A stretch of 64,000 nt of DNA from Pipra filicauda (lineage: Eukaryota; Chordata; Aves; Passeriformes; Pipridae): the NCBI RefSeq assembly GCF_003945595.2, contig NW_024104532.1, forward strand, positions 9,491,799 through 9,555,798, written 5' to 3'. Position numbers and translations under genes: made by a program. The notes under the pieces are model-generated. The model had not been told where the DNA came from and did not search any database. It saw only the letters and a program-made list of their open reading frames with translations. Positions 13,164 to 24,064 of this stretch are shown here, piece by piece. Each line of letters opens with the position of its first letter. Position 1 is the stretch's first letter.

Positions 13164-13358
13164 TCACTCAGTTCCACCCTGACGAATGTCTGAGTCAAGA
13201 AGATGTGCCTGGTCATTAGTTGTGTTGTCTCCATTGTGGGTGTCCAGACGATGTAAGACATCCCCGGAACATTCCTCTTGCTGCATCCCCTCAGCAGGGT
13301 GGGATGTTGGGAAAGTGACAGCTCTCTGGTGCTTGGTGTCTTGTTCATTCTCAAACCA
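13164..13358 (-). other. Short acidic open frame, possible exon remnant
   Basis: Minus-strand codons between an upstream stop at 13,359-13,361 and a TGA at 13,164-13,166 give 64 residues rich in Asp, Glu, Gln, His and Asn, with segments such as FENEQDTKHQ and ECSGDVLHRLDTHNGD. This composition is more protein-like than the competing frame. No strong 3' splice site precedes it. It is listed because two other coding-like frames lie just upstream on the same strand (13,805-14,339). Chance remains possible. Confidence 0.15.
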
Positions 13359-13804
13359 TCATCAGGAACATCTCCTCTCACCTCCTGTCCATCAGATTTC
13401 TCAGCCATCCATCTCATACATTCAGGGAGGGCCCATTCAGGTAGACCAACACTGACCCCAGTTGTCAAACAGAAACCAGAGCTTACTGAAACCCAAACAG
13501 TCTGGTTTTCCCTCTTTCTTCTCTCCCTCCACCACAATCTGATCTTTTCTGCTCTGGATGGAGCCTGGACAGCAGCCTGGGACAGAGCAATCACATGCAT
13601 TAGTGTTTACTAAGTGCATGCTTAAGAAGGAAAGATTATTCCCAAAATTAAAGAAAGAAGCAATTCCTGGTCTATTAGTGCTTATGGTTGCCACGCTGTA
13701 ATGAGTGAGGATCAGAAAAGGAAGGGGGACAAGAACTATAGCTGTGGGATCTCCTTCACTTGGGATCCAGCCACATCCCTGTGGCTGATACAAACATATC
13801 TCTA

Positions 13805-14200
13805 TCAGTTATCATAATGACTGAGCAGCACCGAGGACCTCACAGCATTTGTGCTTCCCTGTTCTTTCTTTAACACCTTTTCTGTGTGATTTTTGGGGGT
13901 TACAAGTTGTGGCTTATCCATTTCTTTCTCTCCAGCTTCCTCTGAGTCCTTTGTGTGCCACTCTCCCGAGCTAAGCAGGGCTGTTATTTCTGGACAACCG
14001 TCTCCTATCAGTGACAGTGACACTGCCAGTGCTGTGTCTCTGCCTGCCTCTGACATGATTTCAGCGAGTTGCTCTCTGTTCCCTGACAGATCAGCTTCTG
14101 GCAGGGATATTTGTGCAGTAGTGTCCCTATCCTTTTCAATATCAGGAAGTTTCTGGCATATGAACTTGGGGACGGGTGGCTGCTCCGTGAATTTCTCTCC
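13805..14200 (-). CDS. Candidate coding exon or decayed gene fragment
   Basis: The minus strand is open for about 131 codons, ending at a TGA whose last base is 13,805. Residues are rich in Lys, Glu, Asp and Gln (for example KLPDIEKDRDTTAQ and SEEAGEKEMDKPQ). First codon positions are purine-rich and Leu codons favour CTG, as in real vertebrate exons. The same frame continues upstream past a single in-frame TGA (14,201-14,203) into the candidate exon at 14,205-14,339, so together they look either like an exon followed by intron or like one coding block broken by a stop. I recognise no family. A plus-strand frame overlaps it (13,936-14,321), and only one of the two can reasonably be real. There is no strong acceptor immediately upstream. 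Confidence 0.25.
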   Translation of the reverse strand, partial: GEKFTEQPPVPKFICQKLPDIEKDRDTTAQISLPEADLSGNREQLAEIMSEAGRDTALAVSLSLIGDGCPEITALLSSGEWHTKDSEEAGEKEMDKPQLVTPKNHTEKVLKKEQGSTNAVRSSVLLSHYDN

Positions 14201-14321
14201 TCACCTAAGTGGTTTGGTTGTAATAGCTACAGCCCAGGCTGTAGATGAGATACTGCTTTCACAAAGTGTGGATCCATTAGAAAATAACACACCAGTAGAT
14301 GATCTTTCCATTTTGCTTTGA
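13936..14321 (+). other. Competing plus-strand open frame after a strong acceptor
   Basis: A good 3' splice site (TTTCTTTCTCTCCAG, ending 13,935) opens a 128-codon frame that closes at a TGA at 14,319-14,321. The translation is Ser-rich and ends in EILLSQSVDPLENNTPVDDL. It is antisense to the minus-strand candidates. The acceptor is the better splice signal, but the minus strand has the more coding-like composition. Transcript data are needed to choose, and both may be chance. Confidence 0.18.
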
Positions 14322-14339
14322 AAAAAAACCCCACTCATT
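14205..14339 (-). CDS. Candidate 135-bp symmetric coding exon
   Basis: On the minus strand, a pyrimidine-containing tract ending CAATTGCAG is followed by an exon-like segment that ends in TTAG next to GTGAGG, a strong 5' splice site. The segment is exactly 135 bp, a multiple of three, and is open throughout in one frame (45 codons, beginning MSGVFFQSKMERSSTG and ending AVAITTKPL). It is the same frame as the 13,805-14,200 tract. If this exon is real, the downstream tract would be intron, or an alternative read-through ending at the TGA at 14,201. No homology is recognised. Confidence 0.22.
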
Positions 14340-14590
14340 CTGCAATTGTAAAGCCACAGTTTCTGTTAGAGAGGCTTTACACACCTTGGGAAGGTTGTTG
14401 TCCTTGTCTCATCAAACTTCTTGCAGAGCAGGGCACAACATCCCACCCCAGCTTTCATAGGTGATGCTCAGTGAACTTGCAGCTGAGCTGAAGCCTGACT
14501 TTCTGAAAGGTGCCCAGCCTAGAAGTTTTGGATGAGTCTATTTCCAACCGGAGACAATCTGGGAGAGCATCCCTCCATTCAGCAAATGAA

Positions 14591-15256
14591 CTAAGCTTTT
14601 AGCTTGCTCTTGGAAACATGGAAATCTACTGGCAGCGGGCATGCTACAGCAAGCAAACCTATGGTTGATTCATCTGTCTCCCTGCTCTTGCTTTGGGTGC
14701 CCTTGGTGAGGCAACCGGATGGGAATTTGATTGGTGTCATCACAGAGAGCGGTTGATGTTTAAGGAGAAGCTGTGAGAGCCCAGCTGTGTTTGGCTGCAG
14801 CCAGTACTTGTTGCCTTTCTGTGCTCCCCTAGGCCCACGGTCCTGCTCTTTTTGGGGTCCTACAAGCCTTTCTGTCCCCATTCTCCAAGCACCCCATGCA
14901 TTAGGATGTCCCACAGCACCCTGTGACTCCCGCTGCTGGTACCGCTGCCTGTGGCTGCCCTGAACTCGTGTCAGCTGAAGCCCTTTGGGGTAGCCCTCCT
15001 GATACCTACAGCGAGCCAAGAGCTGCAGGACAACCAGCAACTGCTGTGTGACTGCAATCCAAGCTCCTGCCAGCAGTGGTGGCTTCCATGGATCTGCCCA
15101 GGCTGGTGGGAGCACTGCGGTGGTTGCATCGTGCTGGGCGTTGTGCTGGTTGTCTTGCATGTGCTTTTCTTCACCTCCTCTGTTTGCACCTTTCAGACAT
15201 GACTTGGTAACAGACAGGGAGCCTCCTTCACCCTCCTCGGACCTCACCTGGGACAA
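14591..15256 (-). CDS. Uncharacterised 221-codon minus-strand open frame (doubtful)
   Basis: A minus-strand frame of about 220 codons ends at a TAG around 14,591, just downstream (in transcription terms) of the CR1 copy at 15,265-15,697. The assumed first codon is not ATG. The product is Gln/Arg-rich, with segments such as QLLVVLQLLARCRYQ and PQKEQDRGPRGAQKGN, and matches nothing I know. An overlapping plus-strand frame (14,951-15,202) would encode a hydrophobic stretch (CIVLGVVLVVLHVLFF). No splice pair or promoter supports either. Length alone makes it worth listing; I lean towards non-coding. Confidence 0.12.
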   Translation of the reverse strand: MSQVRSEEGEGGSLSVTKSCLKGANRGGEEKHMQDNQHNAQHDATTAVLPPAWADPWKPPLLAGAWIAVTQQLLVVLQLLARCRYQEGYPKGLQLTRVQGSHRQRYQQRESQGAVGHPNAWGAWRMGTERLVGPQKEQDRGPRGAQKGNKYWLQPNTAGLSQLLLKHQPLSVMTPIKFPSGCLTKGTQSKSRETDESTIGLLAVACPLPVDFHVSKSKLKA

Positions 15257-15264
15257 CTAAAAGC

Positions 15265-15697
15265 TATTAGAAATGTCCAAAGAAGGGACATGAGGATGGG
15301 GAAGGGTCTGGAGGGGCCATACAAGGAGCAGCTGAGGTCACTTGGCTTGTTCAGCTGGAGGAGACTGAGGTCAGAGCTCACCAGGGTCTGCAGCTTCCTC
15401 ATGAGGGGCAGCTCCAATCTCTGCTCTGTGTGACCAGTGACAGGACACAAGGGAATGGCTGGAGCTGTGCCAGGGGAGGGGTAGGTTGGATCTCAGGAAA
15501 AGGTTCTTCCCCCAGAGGGTGGTTGGGCACTGGCCAGGCTCCCCAGGGCAATGGGCACAGCACCAAGGCTGCCAGAGCTCAAGGATTGTTTGGACAACGC
15601 TCTGAGGGACAGGGTGGGATTGTTGGGGTGTCCTGGGCAGGGCCAGGAGTTGGACTGGATGATCCTTCCAGCTCAGGATATTCCATGATTCTGTGGT
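15265..15697 (+). mobile_element. CR1 LINE, 5'-truncated
   Basis: The sense strand runs left to right into a 3' end reading GGATGATCCTTCCAGCTC then ATTCCATGATTCTGTGG, the CR1 octamer tail. Upstream it contains the ORF2-terminal segment (a TSDRT-type peptide near 15,430), now frameshifted. It belongs to the same subfamily as the copy at 53,168-53,549: both share the GGCTGGAGCTGTG and GGTTCTTCCCCCAG blocks. Dead copy. Confidence 0.9.
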
Positions 15698-18600
15698 AAC
15701 TGGGTATGGCTGCCACTTTAAACAAGCAATCTCCCACATCCACCCTTGGTCTGGCCTCCTGAAGGACCTCCCATTCCCCCAAAGAGCTGGTGACAGGCGT
15801 GGGCTTTGGAATCTGGCAGACAGGTCGTATCTCCCAGCCTTATCAATCCTTCAGTGCTGATATCAGCCCCAGAGGGACTTCCTGTGCCAGGGCACTTTTT
15901 GGGTGGCACACTACATGAAAAAAACCTAAGAACAAATGCAGCAATCCCCACCCATCCCCACTGCCCTTGCCTCACGCACGGCAGATGCTGAATTCCTTGC
16001 GAAATGCCATCCACTGTCCTGTTTATTCCAGATGAAAATCTCTTCTCCAGGGACTCTTTCCCCAGGCAAAATACTTCATTTGTGCAAGTACCTCAGAAGG
16101 AAAGACTCTGAGTCAGGTCTGAAACTACACCCTGCTCTCTCATCAAGGCTAAGGAGTCCAGCTAAAGCAGCTACAGCACCCCTGCTTTACTTTCCAGGAG
16201 AAAAAGCAATCCTTCCCATGGCAGGGAGACAGCTTTGCCAATGTTTCCTTCTCATACCTAGCACTGGCAGTAATTTCAGCTGTGGCAAGATTCATCAAAG
16301 TTAATCATCTGACCCTCATCTACATGAGATAATTTTTCAGCGAGCAGAATTTGCCAGTAGCCTCAGCTGGCACCACGCAGACCAACATGAACAAATCACA
16401 TCCTGTTCCAGGTCTGGCTTTCCAAATCCCAAGCAGGGAAAGAGAGCAGCGGGCGTCAGATCCTGAGGAAGACCTAGATTCAATTCAGCTCTTGGTGTTG
16501 GGCCATACGGCTGCCTCAGGTAGCTCTTCAGCGAAAATCTGACAGTCCCCAAAACTTCCCGAACACTTCTGGCCCTGAGCGGGTTGGCATCTTGCACAAC
16601 CTTCTGATCTGACAAGTTTGCCAACATCCTGAATGGTGAACATCTCATGGGGTAGGCGGTTCTTGGGAGGCTTCCATGCATCTTCTGTCGTCTCTGAAAA
16701 ACCTGCCTGAAAAAAATCGGTCTCCTTCTGGCTTTGCGTTCAGCCCGGCACCAAACCTATGGAGGCAGGTTCAATTGGAAAGGTCCCATCTCTGCAGGGG
16801 TTCGAGCCAAACCTGCTGATTTGATGTGAACAGTATGTACGAATGCCACTGAATGACATGTTTCCATGATAAAGAGTGTGGTGATGAAATTCTTCTGCGT
16901 GCCAAGGATGGAAACAAAAAAGTCAGTGGGCAGCTGCAACACATCACAAGAGCTGGAAAACAAAACCCTTTCCGATTCCCAGAGCAGTTCTTAAGGTACT
17001 TGGAAACCTCAGATTCCTGCCCCCTGCAAGGGACCTGCCCTCCCCTGGTACATGTAAAGCACTGACACTGTATTAAAGCTGAACAAATACTCCACAGAGA
17101 ATAGGGAGACAGTGTTTGAGTGACAAAGGCTGATAAATCATTCTCTGGACTTTTTCCTCCATGCTTGGCTTCTTCCCATTGATCCATAGGAAATCAATGG
17201 GACTTTGCATGCAAAAATCCATAACCCAAAAGTCCATGCATTGATGACTTTGAGCAAATCGTGTTCCAGGTAACACACCATTTGCTTTTGGTTTTTTGTC
17301 GGCATTGTTCTGTGTGGAGGAGGGTAATGAAGGCCAAGGGTGATTTTTGCCGTGGGGACAACAGAGCTGATCTGTGTCCTCGTGTCAAAACAGCCCCCAG
17401 GCCCATCCTGGAGAAATGCACACCACGCATGCCTTGCCTGATGCTGTTGCTCGACAGTTCTCAGGCTCCTGGAAACTGAGAGCAGGTAGATAAACACAGG
17501 GTATTGATGTAAATGATACCTTCACGGACAGCTGGGACGTGGTGGGTACCTGAGGTTCAAGAATCCAGCAGTACCTGAGGAGCTTGCCCTGCCTGCTCCA
17601 CCCCAGAGCTCCCCATCTCTAGAAGAGGGATGACAACATCACTGTGGTCTCAGCACATGAGCCTGATTTTCCAGCCTGAGGGCCATGTATTTTAGGCCTG
17701 TTGTGGGGGGTTGACCCTGGCCAGCAGCTGAGCACCCAGACAGCAGCTCATTTGCTCCCTCCCCACAGCAGGATGGGGAAGAGAATCAGAAGGGCAAAAG
17801 TGAGAAAACTCGTGGGTCGAGGTAAGGCAGTTTTAGGAGTGAAACAAAGCTGAGTGCTAGCAAAGGGGAAATAAGGAACTCATTCACTCCTTCCCATCAG
17901 CAGGAAGATGTCCAGCTGCTTCCTGGAGTTTTCAGGGCTTCAGTGCATGTGATGGTTACTCGGAGAGACAAACACCATAACCATGAACAGCCCTGCTTCA
18001 TCCTTCTCTCCCTGAGCTTTTATTGCTGCCATCATATGGTCTGGAATATCCCTTTGGTAAGCTGGGATCAGCTGTCCTGGCTCTGTCCCCTCCCAGTCTC
18101 ATGCCTGGGGATAGAATGGGAAACAGAAATACTCAATACAGTGGAAACAGTGCTCAGAACTAACCAGAACACCGGTGTGTTATCAACACTGTTTTAGTCA
18201 CCAGTCCAAAACACAGCACCATATGGGCAGCTGTGAGGAAAATTAACTTCATTCCAGCCAGACCCATTACACCCCAAAAGCTTTAGCCCACAAAGCCACT
18301 CTGTGCCTGGGGCATCACCTTCTGTCTGCCATGGACGAAAGACTCATAGGGCTCTAAAATGCCACATACACAAACAGGCCCATCAAGACCATCTTCCCCT
18401 AAAAATCCTCTGTTGATCCGAAGGGACAGACAGCCTGAGGCTGGAGGGAAGAGGGAGTGGCCAGAATGTAGGGGTGTAGGAGATCAGGAGACCTCCATTT
18501 CACTTTGGTGTCCCAAAGAACAGTGGAGTCACTTCCCTGTGCCTCGTTTTCCCAGTTGCCAGAGCAGAAGCCAGCAGCAGGGATTGGTGGTGTTGCAGGG

Positions 18601-21600
18601 ACATCAGGGAGGGAGACGGGTGGTGTAAAATCAGTTGGTGTGGGTTCTGTTGTGCAGATATTGTGTCATCCTCCCCTCTGCCCTTGTTTATCTTCGAGCT
18701 GCCTCTTCCACAAGACGTACCCTCCACCTGGATACGGACTGATTTGGTCCAAGACTCGCGGAAGTTTCCCCGCAGATCTGTGCCACAAGATGTGATGTGA
18801 ACCTGCACAACATATGGTTCAGATCTCCTTATTTCGTATAAAATGGGACTTATCTCTGTAATCCTGAACTAAACAGAAAGAGATACAAGCAGAGCCAGAA
18901 GGGAGCATCACTGCCACTCTCCTGCCAGTTTTCTGGGTCGGCACTGACTTACACACATCTCTGCACAAGCGTTCAGCAGTCAGCCAGTCTCACCCACCCA
19001 AACGCATTTCCAAGCATCCAGATGGGGACTGAGTCAGGTTTCAGCTGAACCACTTCCAGGTGGTGTAGCAGGTAGCCCTAGGCAGGCCTTGCCTTGTGCT
19101 ACAGCTCCCGTGCTCAGTTGTACTGTCATGCAGGTCTGCACCAAGCAGGGTCCTGCTCAGCTTCAGGGTGCTGAACGAGCTCTGGAGTTGAGTCACTGGT
19201 GGCACTATGGACCTTGTGCTGGCAGGGGTGGGAGACAAGTCCCACTGTGCCCAGCCAGTAGCCTGGAATACAGCTTTGGAGCATGAACTTGCCCTGAAGG
19301 GCTTCTCAGTGTGGGTGACAGGCACGTGTCCAGGCAGGCAGGAGGGACTTTGCTGTCCTGTCCTCTGGCTACCTGTACCTCTTCTTAAGCCTCAGCCTTT
19401 CTGAGTTTGACCTGTGCTTTCATACTCCTCTTTATCCATTACTCAGCTGTAGTTATTCAGCTTGTTTTTAACTTCCTGACTTTCAGAGCAGTGAATAGCT
19501 CACGATTCAGCTGCTTTGGTTATTTGCTGTGTTTCCTTGCTTTCCTTTGTACCTGTATCCTTAAGACCATTTCTGTAAGGAAGTGTCAGCAGCCTCGTCT
19601 CTGTCTCCCTTAACCCCCTGGGACCTCACCTCCTGGTTCCCCAAGGCCATAGGAGATGCCTCCCAAGCCCATTGCCTTTCTCTTGCCACTCTCCTGCCAC
19701 TCGGAGCTGTGAACTCTCACAGCTGCTCTCACCCAAGGTGCCTCCCACTTTCAGTTTGCAAGGATCCCACATCGAATGCATGCAGCCTGGAGCTAACAGA
19801 TGTTTTTCCATCCCATCAGCTCAGTAAGAAATTGAGATTCCAATTTTTTTTCCATTGCTGGTACCGCCCATACCAAAGGTTCTCTGGGATAAAAGCTGAC
19901 TTCACTGAACACCTGCTCAGCCCTTTTCTGCCCTACAGTCCTTCTGTAAAGGTCTAGCTATGCCATTTTCCTGCAGACGCTCTCTTAGGATGCAGAGTTG
20001 AAAACAAGTAACCTCTACAATCTTAGGTATCACTTATTTGTCTGATTGCAGGACTCCCTGATCTTTCTCCAGGTCTCTTGGAGATGTTTCCAACTGAAAA
20101 TGACTGCTACCTGACCATGCTTCCCCGCAGTTTACCCAAGAGCTGGTCTTCCTCTCTGTACCTTGGCTCAGACAGCTGGAGAGAACAGTCACGCTCACAA
20201 AAAACCACTGTTATTTTCCCAGAGGGGAGCTCTGAGTTCTGTGGAGAGACCAATCCGTGGTGATTACCCCTTACTGGCCATGTTAGAAAAAGCAAAGCAC
20301 AGTAGAGAGTCTTTCCAAGCCGCATGTCTGCACAAAGGAAGGACCAGGCTTTGTGCAGTTCCAGGGAAGAAAGACCTTTCTCTTCCTCTGCAACACTGTG
20401 AGACCTGTTTTGCTGTGGAGCAAAACCTGCCTTTGTGGCCCATGAGCATCAGTGACCCAGACAGGGCCAGTCCTTCCCAGAGTGTCCCAGCCCACCTTCT
20501 CAGTGGACGGGAAGCGAGGGTTTCTAGTCCTCACTTCCCACCCCTGCCACCATTCCTTCATTTTCCAGAGGGAAAGGACGGGTGTAAAAGGGAAAGTTGC
20601 CAGTCACTTTTCTGTGCCCATCAGAGCGTGGCTGCTCCATGGTCTGTGCCAGGTCCTGCACGTGTGTTAAGGGTGGGATGCCCTTTCTGATGATTCCCCA
20701 GAAAACACGTCCTGCTTGCTCCCTCCTCTGTAGCCAGCCCAGCTCTGCAGAGCTGTGAGTCACGCCAGGCAGCAAGATTTTATTCCTGTCATTACCTCAT
20801 CAGTTCAGGCTGATGCACAAGGGAGCTGGTGGGTTGAGTAAGGAGGTGCCATCTTTGCGCCGTGTCTCTCCAGGCAGCAGCCGGGCTTTTCTCACAGTAT
20901 TTTTTTTTACGGCGCCTCAGCAAATAAAACTCTGAGCACAGAGGGTCAGGACATGCTGCATATCAGCGAGGAGCATGTACAGTAGTTGCTGGATTCTCTT
21001 ATCTCCTGCTATCCCCTGTGGAAGCCTGGACCTCGGAGCTGACATGTCTTGCTGCTGAGGTCTCCAGAAAGACACACAAAGTCAGCCTGGAGCAGGAGGA
21101 GTCCTTGAACTGTCAGTAGAGGAGATGGGACACCACAAAGGGACTGTTGGATGGAAGGCAGATTTGGAAAGCTGTGCATGACCACTGGCCTTTGATAAGA
21201 CACAACCAGAGTTCCCAAGGAAGCTGGGAGAAGTAACTATCCCACATCTGCTCATCCAGATCTTCTCACCCTCCTGCAGACAGTGTCATGGTCAGAGAGG
21301 GATCCCACCTCTGTGTTTCCCAACAGCTGGGGAGCCTTGTTCTCCTGCCCCCACCATGTGAAACTCTCTTCTGACTTTAGAAAACCAAAAGTCTGTTGTC
21401 TAAGTGACTCATACAATCTCTCCCTTGACAAGGAAGGGAGACCTCTCACCTCAGAGACCAGCTTGTCCCAGCAGAAGACACTGGTGGCTGGACTGTAAAG
21501 AGAGCTCAGATGTCAAGTTGAGAGTTAGGTAAGGAGCTATGGGGTGTGAGAAGCTAATTGGGATAGCTCATGGCTTTGTGGTGCATGGGGAAGACTAACT

Positions 21601-23157
21601 CCCTTTGCCCCACGCTGTTTCTGTCACTGACCCAGTTGTTTGGCCATACTTCACTCAAGAGGGAAGGGGCAGAGAGTATCTGTTAAGCAAATCCAATATC
21701 TTAAGGCTTCTTGAAGGGTTTCTGCTCTTGACATCCAGAAACACTCCAATGTCCTTTGTTTCCATGCCAAGTTTGGTGTGAGTTGGAGACCAGCCCATTT
21801 TCTGGGCCCAGTGTGAGGGATTCTCACACATTTTCAAGTTGACTGAGATCCTGCCTAAATCAGTGTAAACCAATTGTGATCTGTGTCTATAATTTCTACA
21901 TTTTCCATTTTGCACACACAAGGTCTCTACAGGAGCTGAAATCCAAGAGAGGGCCCAGGTAAGGAGACAATAAAGGAAACTGATGCACCCAAACTTTGTT
22001 ACTGAACAAAAGGGAAACCAATGGCTTCTCCATCCACATCCATCACAGACACAAGGAAATGTTGATGGGAAGGGATGTCTGAAGATTTCTAGTCCAATCT
22101 GCTCAGAGCTGGACCATGGCCAGTGCTAATGGCTTGGCCTAACAGCTTCTTGAAAGCACCAATTCTCCAGTGACCTGTCAGGGCAAAGAAACACCCACAT
22201 GGAGAAGACATTTTATAACCAGAAGGACTCAAGCACAACTTGTGGCCATGGTTCTTTGTTTTGCTTGTCACTGACTGATCGGCTTCTCACCTCCACAGGA
22301 CTACACCACACAGGGATGGTGTTGGCAAAGGTGCCAGTCTGGGTGTGTCCCCATCACTGTGTCCACAGGAGAAAGGTTTTAGTGGGGTCTTTATAAAACT
22401 ATCAGAAAAAAAATGTGCACTGACAGCCTCAGCACCCAGGAGTCATGCCCTGACTGCAGAAATCAGATATGCTCCAAACATTGAACAGGAGAGGGTCCAA
22501 TATTGAACAGCAGAGGCTCCAACAGGCAGTGTTAAGCAGATTGTTCCTGGCAGGACCTGACAGTGTGGCAGTGCCACTTGAGTCCTGTCCAGTTTGTCTC
22601 TATCTGGAAAGGAATTGTCAAAACCAAGTGCAGCTGGCTAAGCAAGATCTCCAAGTTACCTGGAGCTGGAGGAAGTTTTGATGATGCTGGAACTGAAGTC
22701 AGGAGGTTTTGCAGTTGGCACTAACCCAAACATTACAAGAGGCATTGGGGGATACAGTTAATTGGTTTTTATTATTTAGGGACTAAAATACCCCACTTCC
22801 TGGGGTTGGAAATGGCAGAAGTCCTTTCTTCAGACCACAGAGGAGAGAAGAGAGAGAAGAGGAGAGGAACTGACTCTCTGGGGCCAGGCCTGCATGTACA
22901 GACTGAAGAAGTGGCTCCAGGCATGTCCCCTTTGCCTATTGCACCACACATCAACATTCCCCCTCCTGCTGGGCCTCCTGGCCCATGGCAAGAGCTGGCA
23001 AGAAGCTGCTTTGTGCTGGATAATTGAAGCCATGTGCTAGTAGTTATTATTTGGAGCTGGGGAGACTGAGAAAACGCACAAGCTTTCTTACCTATTGGCA
23101 GGAACAAAATCATCTCTGTCCAGAGGCGCTGGGTTGAACTGGGGGTATCTGAGTGAT
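15698..23157. other. Unique sequence, nothing recognised
   Basis: More than 7 kb lacks recognisable CR1, LTR or satellite sequence. Minor items: a possible minus-strand 3' splice site near 16,705, a good plus-strand acceptor at 20,050-20,052 (TTTGTCTGATTGCAG) with only a weak donor 21 bp on, and an imperfect 23-25-bp duplication at 22,472-22,519. None of the open frames is protein-like. Confidence 0.55.
22472..22519. repeat. Imperfect two-copy direct repeat
   Basis: Two adjacent units share CCAA, ATTGAACAG and an AGAGG/AGAGGCTCC end, giving a roughly 23-25-bp local duplication with several substitutions. It is not part of a longer array. Confidence 0.55.
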
Positions 23158-23470
23158 CATAAAATCATGGAATCACAGAATGGTTTGGGTTGGAAGGGAC
23201 ATTAAAGATCATCCTATTCCAACCCCCTCCCATGGGGGAGGGGATGGTCATCTTTAATGACACCTTCCTCTATCCCAGGTTGCTTCAAGCCCCATCCAAC
23301 CTGGCCTTGGACACTTCCAGGGATGGAGCAGCCACAACTTCTCTGGGCAACCTGTGCCAGGGCCTCCCCACCCTCACAGGGAAGGATTTCTTCCTAATAT
23401 CCCATCTAACCCTGCCCTCTGTCAGTTTGAAGACACCCCCCCTTGTCCTAACACTAATGTCCACGAGGTG
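23158..23470 (-). mobile_element. CR1 LINE, minus strand, 5'-truncated
   Basis: Read on the plus strand it starts with the reverse complement of the CR1 tail (AATCACAGAATGG, then TTTGGGTTGGAAGGGAC) and continues through TGGCCTTGGACACTTCCAGG and GGGCAACCTGTGCCAGGG, the complement of the ORF2 C-terminal region. Similarity fades near 23,455-23,470. The reading frame is broken. Confidence 0.92.
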
Positions 23471-23539
23471 TTTAGTAGCTTCTTCAAATTAGCTTCCCTG
23501 AGTTGAAAAATGGTTGGAATGATTGTCTGAGAACACACT

Positions 23540-23885
23540 CAAGGTCTCCCTGGAAGTTCACAAAACCCCTAATTTTTGTTTGCTAACACACTGTCTATTT
23601 TTATTGAAACCTTCTTAAAAACTGTTCAAAATTTGTCTTAGGTCAAAAGCATTCCACTTAAATACGGTTTCTGAAAAAAAGTGAATGCTCATAATTCTGC
23701 AGAAAATGGCAAATGTCAAATTGAATTCATGCCAACTCCACTTATTTATTAAAAAGCGACAATATTTCCATTTAAGTAAGTTCCTGTCAAATATTTTGAC
23801 CAGCTCCCCTAAGCATGGCTTTAACTGTTATCCCTGTATCCCACTGGAGCCCATCAAATGAACAGAGGTGAGGACACTGAACAGA
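23540..23885. promoter_or_regulatory. AT-rich unique block beside a CR1 copy
   Basis: About 340 bp of AT-rich sequence, with TTATTTATTAAAAAG, TATTTTGACC and several TTAAA-type motifs, sharply set off from GC-richer flanks. It resembles neither a CR1 body nor a microsatellite. It may be a conserved non-coding element or simply an AT-rich island. Confidence 0.2.
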
Positions 23886-24048
23886 AACTGCCTGCAAGGG
23901 CAGACAAGGAATTCCCTACCCCCATGATAGAAACCCACCCATTGCCAAGGAAAGCTCATTGCTCAGACTTTGAACACTACAGCTTGTGCTTAATTTGGAC
24001 ACCACGGTTCTCCTGCTAGGAGGAAAAAGTGCCAGTCTTACTCCAGGC

Positions 24049-24064
24049 AAAAAAAAAAAATAAA
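24049..24064 (+). repeat. A12 run leading into AATAAA
   Basis: Twelve A residues are followed by TAAATT, producing an AATAAA hexamer at the junction. No retrocopy body could be recognised upstream, so a simple A-run is the safest call. Confidence 0.7.

Noticed and set aside
14951..15202. Small membrane protein on the plus strand (hydrophobic CIVLGVVLVVLHVLFF)
   Set aside because: No splice, promoter or composition support. It overlaps a longer minus-strand frame that is itself doubtful, and hydrophobic runs arise readily from T/G-rich sequence.
16790..16815. tRNA-like B-box (GGGTTCGAGCC-type sequence)
   Set aside because: No A-box, cloverleaf pairing or T-run terminator at the right distances.
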